NCBI GenBank assembly: GCA_964463485.1
Contig: CAYXDO010000027.1
Coordinates: forward strand, 1 to 64,000
Source: CAYXDO01 sp964463485
GTDB lineage: Bacteria; Myxococcota; Kuafuiibacteriia; Kuafuiibacteriales; Kuafuiibacteriaceae
Direction of reading: 5' to 3'
DNA: 64,000 bases
A model generated the notes under the pieces. That model did no database searches. It was not told where the DNA came from and was given only the letters and a program-made list of their open reading frames with translations. Made by a program: the position numbers and the translations under genes. Shown piece after piece: positions 1 to 9,240 of this stretch (the first letter of the stretch is position 1; the number at the start of each line of letters is the position of its first letter).

Positions 1-101
1 GGCACATCTTCGTGAGCATTCCAAGACTCATGGCCAGGCGGATCTGCGCCCAAATAACTTGCAGCATTCCTGTCCTTTCCACGGATGCACTGAGACCCCC
101 A

Positions 102-121
102 CCACCGGCTAAAGCCGGTGG
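102..121. repeat. Subterminal hairpin downstream of tnpA
   Basis: The sequence CCACCGGCT-AA-AGCCGGTGG forms a perfect 9-bp stem. It lies 54 bp beyond the tnpA stop codon, where the right-end hairpin of IS200/IS605 elements is expected, and it resembles the GC-rich hairpins recognised by these transposases. Confidence 0.65.
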
Positions 122-174
122 GTTCTGGCTCCGTCGACTGAAAGTCGACTGAGCGAGCCGCGTGATGCAACTCG

Positions 175-606
175 TTACTCGCTTACTTTGAACTCGTCAT
201 CGCCTCGCTCGACGTCCTGGTTCGCGATATACTCAGCCACTACTTCGTCGGACACATTCCCAGTGCTCGCGACGAAGTATCCGCGAGCCCACAAGTGTCT
301 CCCCCAGAACTCGCGGTTTATGTGCCGAAACTCGCGCAGCAGCTTGTGCGACGTACGACCCTTTACGAGTTGCATCACGCGACTCGGCGCCAGGTTCGGC
401 GGGAGGCTCAGCAGAAGATGCACGTGATCCGGCCGAACGTGACCCTGGAGGATCACGACGTCGTTGGCCTCGCAGATTTGCCGCACCAGATCTCGAACCC
501 GAATCCCTACTGGCCCTTTCAAGACCGGCTTGCGGTACTTCGGAATGAACACGAAGTGCAGATGGATCTTGTGGACCGTGTGCGATCCCTTCCGATATTG
601 CGTCAC
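175..606 (-). CDS. tnpA: IS200/IS605-family Y1 transposase TnpA
   Basis: The 143-aa product has the length and motifs of single-domain Y1 HUH transposases. The HUH metal-binding pair is in the segment DHVHLLLSLP in the middle of the protein. The candidate catalytic tyrosine is in VVAEYIANQ near the C-terminus, where IS200 TnpA carries it. In this family the enzyme cuts single-stranded DNA next to terminal hairpins and forms a 5'-phosphotyrosine link. The gene begins with an ATG and sits alone between two hairpins. No frameshift is seen. Confidence 0.9.
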   Translation of the reverse strand: MTQYRKGSHTVHKIHLHFVFIPKYRKPVLKGPVGIRVRDLVRQICEANDVVILQGHVRPDHVHLLLSLPPNLAPSRVMQLVKGRTSHKLLREFRHINREFWGRHLWARGYFVASTGNVSDEVVAEYIANQDVERGDDEFKVSE

Positions 607-640
607 CGACCCAACAGTACCGCAAGCCTCCTGAAAGGCT

Positions 641-654
641 TCGCCTAAAGGCGA
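641..654. repeat. Hairpin upstream of tnpA, probable left end of the IS
   Basis: TCGCC-TAAA-GGCGA forms a 5-bp stem with a 4-nt loop 35 bp upstream of the tnpA start. A second short inverted repeat (GGGG...CCCC, 655-668) follows it. The position fits the left-end structural element of an IS200-type transposon. The loop shares the TAAA sequence type of the other end. Confidence 0.5.
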
Positions 655-770
655 GGGGTTTACTCCCCGAACGGGACCCTAAGGGCCCGTATCCCACTGT
701 CCCAAGGCGACGGTAGGGATCCTTCGGAGCCATCGAAGGCAGAGTTGATCCGGTAATTCTTCAACGGGCC

Positions 771-1946
771 CTAAGGCGCCGGCTGTTCGAGCCACCGTCC
801 GAACACCCGCCGCTCCTCGTCCGTCATCTGCGTTTTGTTCCCGAGCGGCATCGACTTGGCGGTCACGACGTGGAGTTTGATTCTGTCGGCGCGCGCCCGA
901 AGCTGCGTCTCGCTCTCGAATATTATCCCGCTCGGAGCGACCTTGAAGACCTCGTCGGTGGGTTTGGAGCTGTGGCAGGCCCAGCAACGCTTTTCGAGAA
1001 TTCTCAGAATTTCGACCAGCTCGACCTTCTCGGTCGACGTCGAGGTCGGCTCTGCCGGACGAGCCCCGGTCACGAAGACGAGCCCCAACAATCCGAACGC
1101 CGCAGGCGCCAAAACCCACCGCTCCCGAGGCCGCTTCGCCACCATCGCGTGCCGAATCATGGCTCCCGATAGCGCGAGGACCATCAGCAGAAGCCAATTC
1201 CATCGGTGGCTATAGAACACTGGGTAGTGGTTGCTCAACATGATGAACAACACCGGAAACGTGAAGTAAGTGTTGTGGACCGAGCGAGTCTTCGATCGCC
1301 CGCTCATCGACCCATCTGGAATTTGGCCGGCCTCCGCTTCTCGGAGCATCTTCCTCTGACCGGGGAGAATTCGCATCCAGACGTTGAGAAGCATCGCCGT
1401 GCCCAGGGCCGCTCCCGTCATGATGAAAGCGCCCCGGCCGCTGAACACGCGTGTCAAGCCGTAGACGAGACCGGTAAATGACAGTGCCGACAGCACGAGG
1501 CTCAGGGCCGACTTTCCGCTCATCCACTTCGGGTGCCAAATCAGGTCGTAGACGACCCACGCGGTGACCAGGATGGCGACACTCAGGCCGATGGCCTCAC
1601 CCTGCGTCAGGGTCCGCACCGCCGGATCGACGAGTAGGCTCGCGCCTCTGAGCCAGTAGAGCACCACGAACAGGGTCAGGCCCGTGAGCCAGGTGAGTGT
1701 CGCTTCCCATTTGAACCAATGCAGCGTCTTTGGCAGCTCCCCGGGGAAGATCTTGCGCTTCTCCACTTGGTAATAGAAGCCGCCGTGAACCATGAAGAGC
1801 TCGCCCTCGACGTTGCGTCGAGGCTCCGTCGGGGGCTCGAAGCTGGCGTCCAGCCAGATGAAGTAGAAGGACGAACCCACCCAGGCGATGCCTGCGACGA
1901 GGTGTGAAAAACGGAGCAAATACTCGACCCAGGTTTGATGATCCAA
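771..1946 (-). CDS. puuD: Urate hydroxylase PuuD (membrane-bound, cytochrome c-fused)
   Basis: The 391-aa product begins with a long multi-span membrane region (first helix near residues 10-30) that contains the family-typical N-terminal block WVGSSFYFIWLDASF. It ends with a cytochrome c-like domain whose haem-binding CWACH motif is at residues 321-325. PuuD-type enzymes oxidise urate to 5-hydroxyisourate in purine breakdown and pass electrons through the haem domain, unlike cofactor-free uricase. Length and domain order match the family. No other purine-catabolism gene is adjacent, so it appears to be a single transcription unit. The family assignment is strong. Activity is inferred. Confidence 0.85.
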   Translation of the reverse strand: MDHQTWVEYLLRFSHLVAGIAWVGSSFYFIWLDASFEPPTEPRRNVEGELFMVHGGFYYQVEKRKIFPGELPKTLHWFKWEATLTWLTGLTLFVVLYWLRGASLLVDPAVRTLTQGEAIGLSVAILVTAWVVYDLIWHPKWMSGKSALSLVLSALSFTGLVYGLTRVFSGRGAFIMTGAALGTAMLLNVWMRILPGQRKMLREAEAGQIPDGSMSGRSKTRSVHNTYFTFPVLFIMLSNHYPVFYSHRWNWLLLMVLALSGAMIRHAMVAKRPRERWVLAPAAFGLLGLVFVTGARPAEPTSTSTEKVELVEILRILEKRCWACHSSKPTDEVFKVAPSGIIFESETQLRARADRIKLHVVTAKSMPLGNKTQMTDEERRVFGRWLEQPAP

Positions 1947-2075
1947 GCACTCACAGCATAGCCAAAAGTCGAATCAGGGCAAGACTCGGACCGCATGACA
2001 CCAAACACCACATGAGTCATTCAGATTCCAAACCGCTTGGAGGCGCAAGCGAGCTGCAGGCGCGCGGGCGTCGGC

Positions 2076-3566
2076 TCACGGCGAGGTCGAGAGCCAGTAC
2101 ACAGGCACGGGTGAGTCCAGCTCTTCGCGGCTGAACCGGCCGACCGCGACCAGATCCGAGCCCAGATCCGAGCCCAGATCCGAGCCCACTTCGGCCAGCG
2201 CGTAGACTCTCTGCAAACCCATCTTGCCATTCACGGGAGGGCAGTATCCGAACCCGGGTGAGTATGCCTGGAGATAAGCGGTCTGTCCGGAAAAGATGAA
2301 ACCGTCGCGCCAGCGAGCCGCGGCGGCGGCCTCTCGAGTTTCGTCGGCATGCGGGAGCGGCAGGAACTCGGCCGAAGGGTCGGTCAAGGTCAGCACGTTC
2401 GTTCGCCCAAGCATTCGCGAATCTCCGACGAAGACCACGCCAAGCGCGGGGACATCGAGCAGACCGACGGCGGTGCCTTCCGGGAGAGTCCAGGTGGTCA
2501 GGGCGCCCGTCGACGGGTCGAGGGCGAAGGCGATGGTTCCGTCGGCGGCGACTCCGAAGAGGCGGCCCGCGGCCCAAGTCAGGCTGCAGGCACGGGGCGA
2601 AAGCGGGCAGGCTCCTGGGTTGGCCAACTCCCTGGATCCATCCAAATCGTGGCGCCACACGGCGCCGTCTCTCTCGAGCGCGTACAACACACCCGATCCG
2701 TCGGTCGCGAGGACGCCAGTGCCCTGCGAAGGGAAGAGTCGGCTCTCGCCCGCTTCGACGCGAACGATTTCGGTCTCGGTCGCGAAGCTCGAGGCCTCGC
2801 CGTCGTAACACCACCCGACACTCCACCAAGTCAGGCGAGCGTCACGAGACACGGCGTAGATGACGTCCGGCCTGTTCCTCGTCCCATTCGGGCAGTTTCG
2901 GGTCGAAGCAGGGAGCTGGAGCTCGACCGGAGGTGAGTCGCGAGACACCTCGTAGACGCGATCTGGGTCGGCATCCACTCGAACGAGAGCGGTCCCGATG
3001 CCGGCTGTGGATACGTTCAAAGAGCGCCCGGTGACTGGGAGCTCGATGAGCTCCGCGTTCAGGCCCTCGAGGTCCGAACAAGCCTGGGGAAGGACCATCG
3101 GGACCGGGAAGGATGCGACCGTCTCCGAGCTCGGAGTCTCTACTTCTTTCCAGGCGCCGGAGTCGCCGCCGAGCACGCGACGCTCGAAGATCTCATTCGC
3201 GCCCGCTGGGAGAGGCTGCGTATGAGTACCCGCGGTGCTGCTCGGACTCACGGGACCTGGCTCGACCGGGAGCTTCTCATAGACGAGCAACGTGAAGAGC
3301 ACATCTTCGGACTCATCGAGCGACTCCACGGCGAGCTCGCTGAGGAACCCCCGGTCGACTTCGCCGATGGCCACCGCGTTCGTACGCCCCGAAAAGGTCT
3401 CCACGAGCACGAAATTCTTCGTCGCTGGGAGTGCAATCTCGAGCCGAGGGTCGTGACACGAGCTCGCCGCGAGGGCGTAGCCAGCCGCGAATGAGGCGAT
3501 ACGCGCGCTTCTGGATTCGACTCTGTCGCCTCGCGCCCGGCTAGGTTTTGGCGGCTGCATACTCAT
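2076..3566 (-). CDS. Putative lipoprotein of unknown function
   Basis: The 496-aa product has no domain I recognise. The N-terminus is basic, followed by a hydrophobic stretch ending in a lipobox-like AASSC at about residues 33-37, which suggests a lipid-anchored surface protein. Repeated phrases in the body (for example DGSGVLYALERDGAVWRHDL and DGTIAFALDPSTGAL) look like beta-propeller blades that report values, but I cannot count a regular repeat. Near the C-terminus the tetrapeptide GSDL occurs three times in a row from a 12-bp DNA repeat. The start codon is uncertain, because in-frame sites closer to the hydrophobic segment exist. Confidence 0.6.
   Translation of the reverse strand: MSMQPPKPSRARGDRVESRSARIASFAAGYALAASSCHDPRLEIALPATKNFVLVETFSGRTNAVAIGEVDRGFLSELAVESLDESEDVLFTLLVYEKLPVEPGPVSPSSTAGTHTQPLPAGANEIFERRVLGGDSGAWKEVETPSSETVASFPVPMVLPQACSDLEGLNAELIELPVTGRSLNVSTAGIGTALVRVDADPDRVYEVSRDSPPVELQLPASTRNCPNGTRNRPDVIYAVSRDARLTWWSVGWCYDGEASSFATETEIVRVEAGESRLFPSQGTGVLATDGSGVLYALERDGAVWRHDLDGSRELANPGACPLSPRACSLTWAAGRLFGVAADGTIAFALDPSTGALTTWTLPEGTAVGLLDVPALGVVFVGDSRMLGRTNVLTLTDPSAEFLPLPHADETREAAAAARWRDGFIFSGQTAYLQAYSPGFGYCPPVNGKMGLQRVYALAEVGSDLGSDLGSDLVAVGRFSREELDSPVPVYWLSTSP
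2152..2187. repeat. 12-bp tandem repeat inside the lipoprotein gene
   Basis: The unit AGATCCGAGCCC occurs three times in perfect tandem. It encodes three GSDL tetrapeptides on the minus strand and keeps the reading frame, so copy number can change without a frameshift. Confidence 0.9.
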
Positions 3567-3596
3567 CCAGAGGCCGACGATGGCTGAGCGGCGGCG

Positions 3597-3896
3597 TCAG
3601 CCGGAACTTGGCCGCCGTGCGACCCGACGTTTGAGGGTCTCGATCTCGCGTTCGCAATTTTCGACGCGGGGCCGAAGCTCGGTCGTCGCTCGCAGGTGGG
3701 TCGCGAGGTCGTTGACGGTCCCTGCCAACGCGGTGATCGCGGTCGCCGTCCGAACCTCGGACTCGACGATCCGGCGGTTCGTTTCGTCGATTCGGCCGTT
3801 GGTCTCGTCGAATCGCTTGTTGGTGTCGGAACGGAGCTCACGAAGCTCGTCGCGTATCTCCTCTAGGATCCGAATCGTCAGGTCACCCGATTCCAT
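3597..3896 (-). CDS. Small coiled-coil protein
   Basis: The 99-aa product is almost entirely charged helix. It has near-heptad repeats of the type RFDETNGRIDETNRRI at residues 28-45, which predict a coiled coil, then a less polar stretch (TAITALAGTVNDLATHL) and a basic end. Small proteins of this style are common near other genes in Myxococcota. No enzymatic motif is seen. It lies 30 bp upstream of the start of the lipoprotein gene at 3566 on the same strand, so the two may be co-transcribed. Function unknown. Confidence 0.6.
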   Translation of the reverse strand: MESGDLTIRILEEIRDELRELRSDTNKRFDETNGRIDETNRRIVESEVRTATAITALAGTVNDLATHLRATTELRPRVENCEREIETLKRRVARRPSSG

Positions 3897-3973
3897 GGGC
3901 GGATCACAACACGGCGAAGGAACGTGCGCAAGGCACTTGTCGGGAGTGGGATCGACGGAGCACCTTCTGCGGC

Positions 3974-5563
3974 GTGCGCGTTCGTCTGGAAGTGGCCAAG
4001 GAGCATGACGTGCCCGACGCCGAGTTGGCGGACGTCGCTGACGTCGCTCGGCTGTTGGAGCTCGACGAGGCGGACGTTCGCGAAGTCAGGGTGGTCCGGC
4101 GAGCGCTCGACGCTCGAAGGAGGCTCCCGCGACCCGTTTTTCGACTCACCCTGGAGGCCGAGGTCACAAGGTCCCCTCCGCCCTCGGCGGCCAAGAGACT
4201 CTTGGAGCTCCCGAAGGCCAGGCCGCGCCCAAACCCACCCTCGGCGCCACCGGGGGCGCCTCCGGTCATAGTCGTAGGCGCGGGTCCTGCCGGCTTGTTC
4301 TGCACGTGGCTCTTGGCCGAGCGAGGGGCCAAAGTCATACTGCTCGAGCGAGGCAAGCCGGTGGATCGGCGCGCGCGGGATTTTGGGAGATTTCGCGGGC
4401 GCGGAGAGCTCGACCCGGAGAGTAACCTCTGCTTTGGAGAGGGTGGAGCGGGTACTTATAGTGACGGAAAACTCACGACTCGCGTCAAAGACCCGTACGT
4501 TCGGGAAGTCTTCGAAAGGCTAGTCTCGGTGGGGGCGCCGGCCCGAATTCTCGTCGACGCCAAACCTCACATCGGGACCAACCTGCTTTATCGCTTGCTC
4601 ATGACTCTCCGCGCTCGCCTCCTCGAGCTCGGCGTCGAGATTTCGTTCGAAACCCGCTTTGCTCGGCTCGTCCTGTCGGAGGGTCGGATCGCCGGCGTCG
4701 AAACCAACAAGGGTGTGCTTCAGGCTCCGCGGGTAGTGCTCGCGATGGGGCACTCCGCGAGGGACACCTTCGCCTCCCTCGCCGCGTCGAACGTACCCAT
4801 GATCGCGAAATCGTTCGCGGTCGGGGTGCGCATCGAGCATCCCCAGGACCTGATCGACCAAGCCCAGTATCACTGCCAAGTCCGCCCGCGAACGCTCCCT
4901 CCAGCCGACTACTCTCTGACGCACGAAGTCGTGGGTCGCGGTGTGTACTCGTTTTGTATGTGCCCAGGCGGCATGATCGTCCCTACGTCGACCGAGCCTG
5001 GAACGGTCGTCGTGAATGGAATGTCTACGGCGAGAAGGAGCTCCCCGTTCGCCAACAGCGGCCTGGTCGTTCAAGTGGGCCCGGAAGACTTTGCCAAGCT
5101 CGGACATGGCACGGATGTCCTCGCCGGCGCGAGATTTCAGAGGTCGCTCGAGCAGGCCTGTTATGAAGCGGGCGGGAGGAATTACTTCGCTCCGGCGATG
5201 AACGTGATGGACTTTGCCAAGGGGCGGGCCTCAGGCAGACTGGCCGACAGCCACTTTCGCCCTGGGCTCGCCGCGACGGACCTTCGCGACGTGCTCCCGC
5301 CGATCGTGTGGCGATCCCTTCACGCGGGTCTCCGGTCGTTCGACACGACGCTGAGTGGGTTTGCGTCGGAGTATGCGAATCTCATCGCCGTCGAGACCAA
5401 GACGTCGTCTCCCATTCAGATCCCGAGAGATCCGACGAGCTGGCAGGTCCCTGGCTTCGCGGGGTTGTACGTCGCAGGAGAGGGTCCGGGGCACGCAGGG
5501 GGCATATCGAGCGCGGCCGTCGATGGGCTGAGAGTCGCCGAGCGCGTGCTCGGGAGTCTCTAG
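3974..5563 (+). CDS. FAD-dependent dehydrogenase, COG2509-type
   Basis: The 529-aa product has a dinucleotide-binding Rossmann motif, VVGAGPAGLFCTWLLAERG, at about residues 97-116. It follows an N-terminal domain of about 90 residues, the arrangement seen in the uncharacterised FAD-dependent dehydrogenase family COG2509. A second family block, NLCFGEGGAGTYSDGKL, follows at about residues 150-167. A C-terminal AGEGPGHAGGISSAAVDG segment matches the usual FAD-contacting end of such flavoproteins. The substrate is unknown. Neighbours do not indicate a pathway. The gene overlaps nothing and stands alone on its strand with the small membrane-protein gene that follows. Confidence 0.8.
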   Translation: MRVRLEVAKEHDVPDAELADVADVARLLELDEADVREVRVVRRALDARRRLPRPVFRLTLEAEVTRSPPPSAAKRLLELPKARPRPNPPSAPPGAPPVIVVGAGPAGLFCTWLLAERGAKVILLERGKPVDRRARDFGRFRGRGELDPESNLCFGEGGAGTYSDGKLTTRVKDPYVREVFERLVSVGAPARILVDAKPHIGTNLLYRLLMTLRARLLELGVEISFETRFARLVLSEGRIAGVETNKGVLQAPRVVLAMGHSARDTFASLAASNVPMIAKSFAVGVRIEHPQDLIDQAQYHCQVRPRTLPPADYSLTHEVVGRGVYSFCMCPGGMIVPTSTEPGTVVVNGMSTARRSSPFANSGLVVQVGPEDFAKLGHGTDVLAGARFQRSLEQACYEAGGRNYFAPAMNVMDFAKGRASGRLADSHFRPGLAATDLRDVLPPIVWRSLHAGLRSFDTTLSGFASEYANLIAVETKTSSPIQIPRDPTSWQVPGFAGLYVAGEGPGHAGGISSAAVDGLRVAERVLGSL

Positions 5564-5594
5564 GCTGCTCGCCTGCCCGCCTGCCCGGACCGCC

Positions 5595-6119
5595 TTGCCT
5601 GCGACCGATGATCGGTTCACACTCGACTTCGTGGCACGAATGCTTCCCATGTCGGTTTCGCGCTCATGGTCCGCCGAGGCCGCGGGCCTGGCCCTCATCG
5701 CCGCAACTTTGATATGGAATTTGGCGGCTGAAAGCCTGAACTCGCTTATCTTCGGCGCCGCGTTCCCGGGTCTGGGGTACTCTTCCGCGTCCGAGTGGCC
5801 TTTCCTCGTGCTTCGGACCGCTCCCCTGCTGGCCTCAATCTGGGCCTCCCTGCGCCTGCTCGGGACGCTCGAGCGGCGGGAGACTGCAGCTCGAGGCAGC
5901 CCTTGGAAGCCGGAGGCGATCCGAGACCTTCGATTCTTCGTGCGGTGGACCTCCGTGGCCATGGCCAGCCTTGCGATGGCTCGGTTTGACGCCGACGTCG
6001 CGCGGCTTCACGGGTTCTGTTTGGTCCTCTTCGCCCAGGCCGTGACTTTTTGGTTCTTGGCGACACTCGTAGGTGTGAACGCCCAACTTCGCCTGCGGAG
6101 AATTCTGAAGGCCTCATAG
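5595..6119 (+). CDS. Small integral membrane protein of unknown function
   Basis: The 174-aa product carries about four hydrophobic segments (roughly residues 28-45, 60-90, 115-135 and 143-165) separated by short charged loops. No family is recognised. The frame opens with a TTG codon at 5595. A later in-frame ATG at 5640 (MLPMSVSRS) may be the true start. It lies 31 bp after the FAD dehydrogenase on the same strand and converges with the large membrane gene that ends at 6134. Confidence 0.5.
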   Translation: MPATDDRFTLDFVARMLPMSVSRSWSAEAAGLALIAATLIWNLAAESLNSLIFGAAFPGLGYSSASEWPFLVLRTAPLLASIWASLRLLGTLERRETAARGSPWKPEAIRDLRFFVRWTSVAMASLAMARFDADVARLHGFCLVLFAQAVTFWFLATLVGVNAQLRLRRILKAS

Positions 6120-6133
6120 AGGTTTCGGGCTAT

Positions 6134-9079
6134 TTATTCTGGGTCCAACTCCGAGGTCGCCTCGACCGGCACGGAGTTGAGAAATCGCTCCATGAGCGGC
6201 ACGGCTTCTCGGTATTTTCCTCGGTCTGCCTTCGCTCTCGCCGCGTAGTACCAGACGGAAGGCACTGACTCAGGAAACTCGGGGTACTCACTGAGCAGGC
6301 GACCATAGAGCTCGTCGGCCTCGCGTGGGTCCTCGTCTCGGTATCGCAAGTAGGCCTCCAGAAACAGGTGCGCCGGTCCTCGCTTGGAAAAACCTTTGGC
6401 ACGTTCCACGACATCGAGGGCCCGCTGATCGTGGTCTTCGAGCATGAGGGCGACGGCTTCGGCGTAGGCCGAGTCTTTGCCTTCGGTTCCCTCCACGACC
6501 ACGGCCTCCGCGTCGCCCTCGGTGAGTCGATCGTGGACCGCGCGAAGCGCCGCAAGGTCGGCGGTCGCGGTCGTGGTCGTGTGAGTCGCCGAGCGGGCGG
6601 CACTCAGGAAAGCGTCGACGTCGGTCAATCGACCTTGCAAGAGAAGCCTGCGCGTGACCTTCGCGAGGCCCTCCGCGGTCTCGAAGTCGAACCCAGGAAA
6701 CGCCGCTGGGGCACGCTCGAGCCGCTTTCCCTCCACGTCTTCCAGGAAAGGTAGGTCTGCGTCTACGACCGCGTAGCGCAGCAGATCCAGGGGCGCCGAA
6801 AATTCGATGAGTGCGTTGTCGTCCGTGTTGATCGGACCCTCCGGGAGCGGCTTGTCTTCCGAGCGGAGAATGAACAAGCCGATCAAATCCTCGGGGACCT
6901 CGATCTCAGCCCTCAGCAGCTCGGCGCGAAGGGCGGGGTCGGCGAACGCCGAGTCGAGCTCCGCGCGCTCGAAGACGATGGGTTCGTCGGAACCCACCAC
7001 GAGTGTGTCGCTCGACTCGGGGCTCGGGGAGAAGACGACGAAGTGCGGAAACACACTCTTGAAAGTCCGGAACAAGGTCTCGACGTTTTGGGCAGACAGC
7101 TCGTAGAGCTGGAGCCACTGAAGGAACAGACCGCCTTTGGCGAGCCTTCGTTTTGCGATTCGAAAGAAATCCTGAGTGAAGAGGCTCGAGGCTCCACTCA
7201 TCCAGGGATTCGACGGTTCCGAGACGATGACGTCGTAGCTCTCGTCACGGAGGAGCAAGGAGGTGCGTCCGTCGTCGACGCTGAGCTCGAATTTCGGATT
7301 CTCGAAGGGTCTGTGGTTGACGTGAGCGAAGTAGCGGCCGCTCGCCTCGATCACTGCGTCCTCGAGCTCCACGAGGCGCAGGCGCTTGACCTCTGGAGCC
7401 TCGAGCAGCGCGCCGGAAGTCACTCCGGACCCGAACCCGATGACGAGGGCCGATTTGTCGCCTCGCTTGGGCAGGACTGGCAGGAGGCCCGACAGGACTT
7501 GAGTAGGCATGTCGCCGACGTCGCTCGCATCGACCTTGCCATTCACCTTCAAGATGATGCTCCCGCTCACGTGGCGCTCGATGGTCACCGTCGTGGCGAT
7601 GCCGTCGCGGTGATAAAGCAGCTCACCGTCGTGCATGAAGCCGGAGTCATACACTCGCTTGGCGAGGTAGAAGCGGAACATTCCGGCGGTCCAGTCGAAC
7701 ACGTCCCAGCGGGGCAAGAGCAGCAGCACGGCGGCTGCCACTCCGCCGACCACGACGGGAAGACGTGCGATCGGCCGTGCTACCCAAGCGAGCGCCACGC
7801 CGGAGCACACGACGAGGGTCGCGGCGAGGGTGATGCCGCGCTCCGCCCCCAACAGCGGAAGGAGTACGAACCCACCCAGGAACGAACCGAGAATTGCACC
7901 GACCGTGTTGAAGACATAAACCCGACCAACGAGTCGCCCGGCACCCTCGTCCTTCGAGCTCGAGAGCCTGAGCACCAACGGCATCACCGTGCCGAACGCT
8001 ACGGCCGCGGGGAGCATCACGACCGCTGCGCCGAGGAGCTCGGCGGCGTAGATGCCCCCGAGTGTGGCGTCCTCGGGCTTGGCCGCAGCCAGTACGAGCA
8101 AAGGCAGCCGATCCACGAAGAGAGTACCCACCGCCGCCGAGAGTCCGGCCGCGACGAGGGCCAGCGCGAGCGTCGACAGCGGGCGGGGGTTTCGATCCAC
8201 ACGACTCGACATCAGCGCGGCCCCGAGCGACAGGCCGGTCAAGAAGGTCACCAGAATGAGTGTGAAGGCATAGGTGCTCGCGCCGATCACGACGCCGAGC
8301 GTGCGGCTCCACAACACCTCCAAGGCCATCGCTGCGGCTCCGGAGAACGCAAACGCCACGGGCGCCAGAAACTCACCCAGCCGAGACGAGTCCTCCACCG
8401 GCACGGGATCGGCGAGCTCGAGGATGGCGGCGTTGGCCGATTTGGGCAGGACGCGACGAATGAGTCGCTGCTCGCCGAAGAATTTCGAGACGAGCAGCAC
8501 GACGACGGCCACCCCGAGGTCCATCGCCGCGGCCACTCGCACGGTGGACTCCACTCCGAAGTTCGGGATGAGCAGAAAGCCGGCCAACATAGCGCCCGCC
8601 ACCGCGCCAAAGGTGTTGGCGGCGTATAACCCACCTACGTCTCCGGCGAACGACTCATGGCGGCGGGCCAGCCCCTCTGCGAGGATCGGCAAAGTCGCAC
8701 CCATCGCGGTCGTGGGGAGCAGGAGCACGAGTTGGATGGCGACGAAGCGCAACAACCCATAGCCAACGACGCCGAGGCCGAGGTCGGCACCCATCCACCT
8801 CTGCACGGCGGGGAGCAGGTCGAAGAGCCACGGTACGCCCAACCCATAGAAACCGACCGCGATCTCGAGCACCGCGAAGGCGAGCACGGGGCGTCGGAGC
8901 TCAGGCGCCCAACGCCCGCCTAAGTAGGCGCCGAGCGCGAGGCCAGCCATGAAGGCGGTGAGCGTCGTCGAGACCGCGAGCGCGGTCGCGCCGAAGACAT
9001 GGCCGAGGATCCGCGTCCACAGGACCTCGAGCACCAGGGCTGCGGCGCCGGACAGGAAGAAGCAGAGCCGAACGATCAA
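6134..9079 (-). CDS. Membrane transporter-like protein fused to a spermidine synthase-like domain and TPRs
   Basis: The 981-aa product has three parts. Residues 1 to about 460 form many membrane helices with two copies of the pattern ALVLEVLWTRxLG / AMALEVLWSRTLG, the duplicated membrane part of fused MFS/spermidine-synthase proteins. Residues of about 490-720 form an aminopropyltransferase-like Rossmann domain with VIGFGSGVTSGALLE, the acidic VELED segment, DDGRTSLL and SEPSNPWMSGASSLF. The last 200 residues look like TPR helices. The spermidine synthase DxPxP motif is replaced by SEPSNP, as in many membrane-fused members whose substrate is unknown. The gene starts with TTG in the only long frame available, with no better start nearby. 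Confidence 0.8.
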   Translation of the reverse strand: MIVRLCFFLSGAAALVLEVLWTRILGHVFGATALAVSTTLTAFMAGLALGAYLGGRWAPELRRPVLAFAVLEIAVGFYGLGVPWLFDLLPAVQRWMGADLGLGVVGYGLLRFVAIQLVLLLPTTAMGATLPILAEGLARRHESFAGDVGGLYAANTFGAVAGAMLAGFLLIPNFGVESTVRVAAAMDLGVAVVVLLVSKFFGEQRLIRRVLPKSANAAILELADPVPVEDSSRLGEFLAPVAFAFSGAAAMALEVLWSRTLGVVIGASTYAFTLILVTFLTGLSLGAALMSSRVDRNPRPLSTLALALVAAGLSAAVGTLFVDRLPLLVLAAAKPEDATLGGIYAAELLGAAVVMLPAAVAFGTVMPLVLRLSSSKDEGAGRLVGRVYVFNTVGAILGSFLGGFVLLPLLGAERGITLAATLVVCSGVALAWVARPIARLPVVVGGVAAAVLLLLPRWDVFDWTAGMFRFYLAKRVYDSGFMHDGELLYHRDGIATTVTIERHVSGSIILKVNGKVDASDVGDMPTQVLSGLLPVLPKRGDKSALVIGFGSGVTSGALLEAPEVKRLRLVELEDAVIEASGRYFAHVNHRPFENPKFELSVDDGRTSLLLRDESYDVIVSEPSNPWMSGASSLFTQDFFRIAKRRLAKGGLFLQWLQLYELSAQNVETLFRTFKSVFPHFVVFSPSPESSDTLVVGSDEPIVFERAELDSAFADPALRAELLRAEIEVPEDLIGLFILRSEDKPLPEGPINTDDNALIEFSAPLDLLRYAVVDADLPFLEDVEGKRLERAPAAFPGFDFETAEGLAKVTRRLLLQGRLTDVDAFLSAARSATHTTTTATADLAALRAVHDRLTEGDAEAVVVEGTEGKDSAYAEAVALMLEDHDQRALDVVERAKGFSKRGPAHLFLEAYLRYRDEDPREADELYGRLLSEYPEFPESVPSVWYYAARAKADRGKYREAVPLMERFLNSVPVEATSELDPE

Positions 9080-9162
9080 CCCGGTCGTTCTACCACCGTT
9101 TGCTCGAAAGGGCAGTCGCGCTACTCGCGCGGCGATGATCGATCGCGCGGCTCGCAGGCGAC

Positions 9163-9192
9163 AATGGGCGAGAATGGGCGAGAATGGGCGAG
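9163..9192. repeat. 10-bp tandem repeat between two minus-strand genes
   Basis: AATGGGCGAG is repeated three times without error in the 161-bp space between the protease gene and the membrane/spermidine-synthase-like gene. No promoter or terminator can be read with confidence in this space. Confidence 0.85.
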
Positions 9193-9240
9193 ACCTAATG
9201 AGTGCGACTCGGCGTCGCTCGCGCGGGTACTCAGCGGCGT

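Larger units (their letters stand above)
95..670 (-). mobile_element. IS200/IS605-type element carrying tnpA only
   Basis: A single Y1 transposase gene is flanked on both sides by short hairpins, as expected for IS200-group elements, which transpose as single strands and have subterminal hairpins rather than terminal inverted repeats. The hairpin downstream of tnpA (102-121) is a perfect 9-bp stem. The one upstream (641-654) is smaller and is followed by a G4/C4 inverted repeat at 655-668. No tnpB-like gene is present. Exact ends are not defined because the cleavage tetranucleotides cannot be located without an empty site. The transposase frame is intact, so the element may be active. Confidence 0.7.

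Noticed and set aside
2017..2829. Open frame of 270 codons on the minus strand
   Set aside because: It overlaps the lipoprotein gene on the same strand in another frame and is Arg-rich without features.
7043..8629. Long open frame of 528 codons on the plus strand
   Set aside because: It is antisense to the membrane/spermidine-synthase-like gene, is low-complexity in character and shows no domain. High GC content creates such frames.
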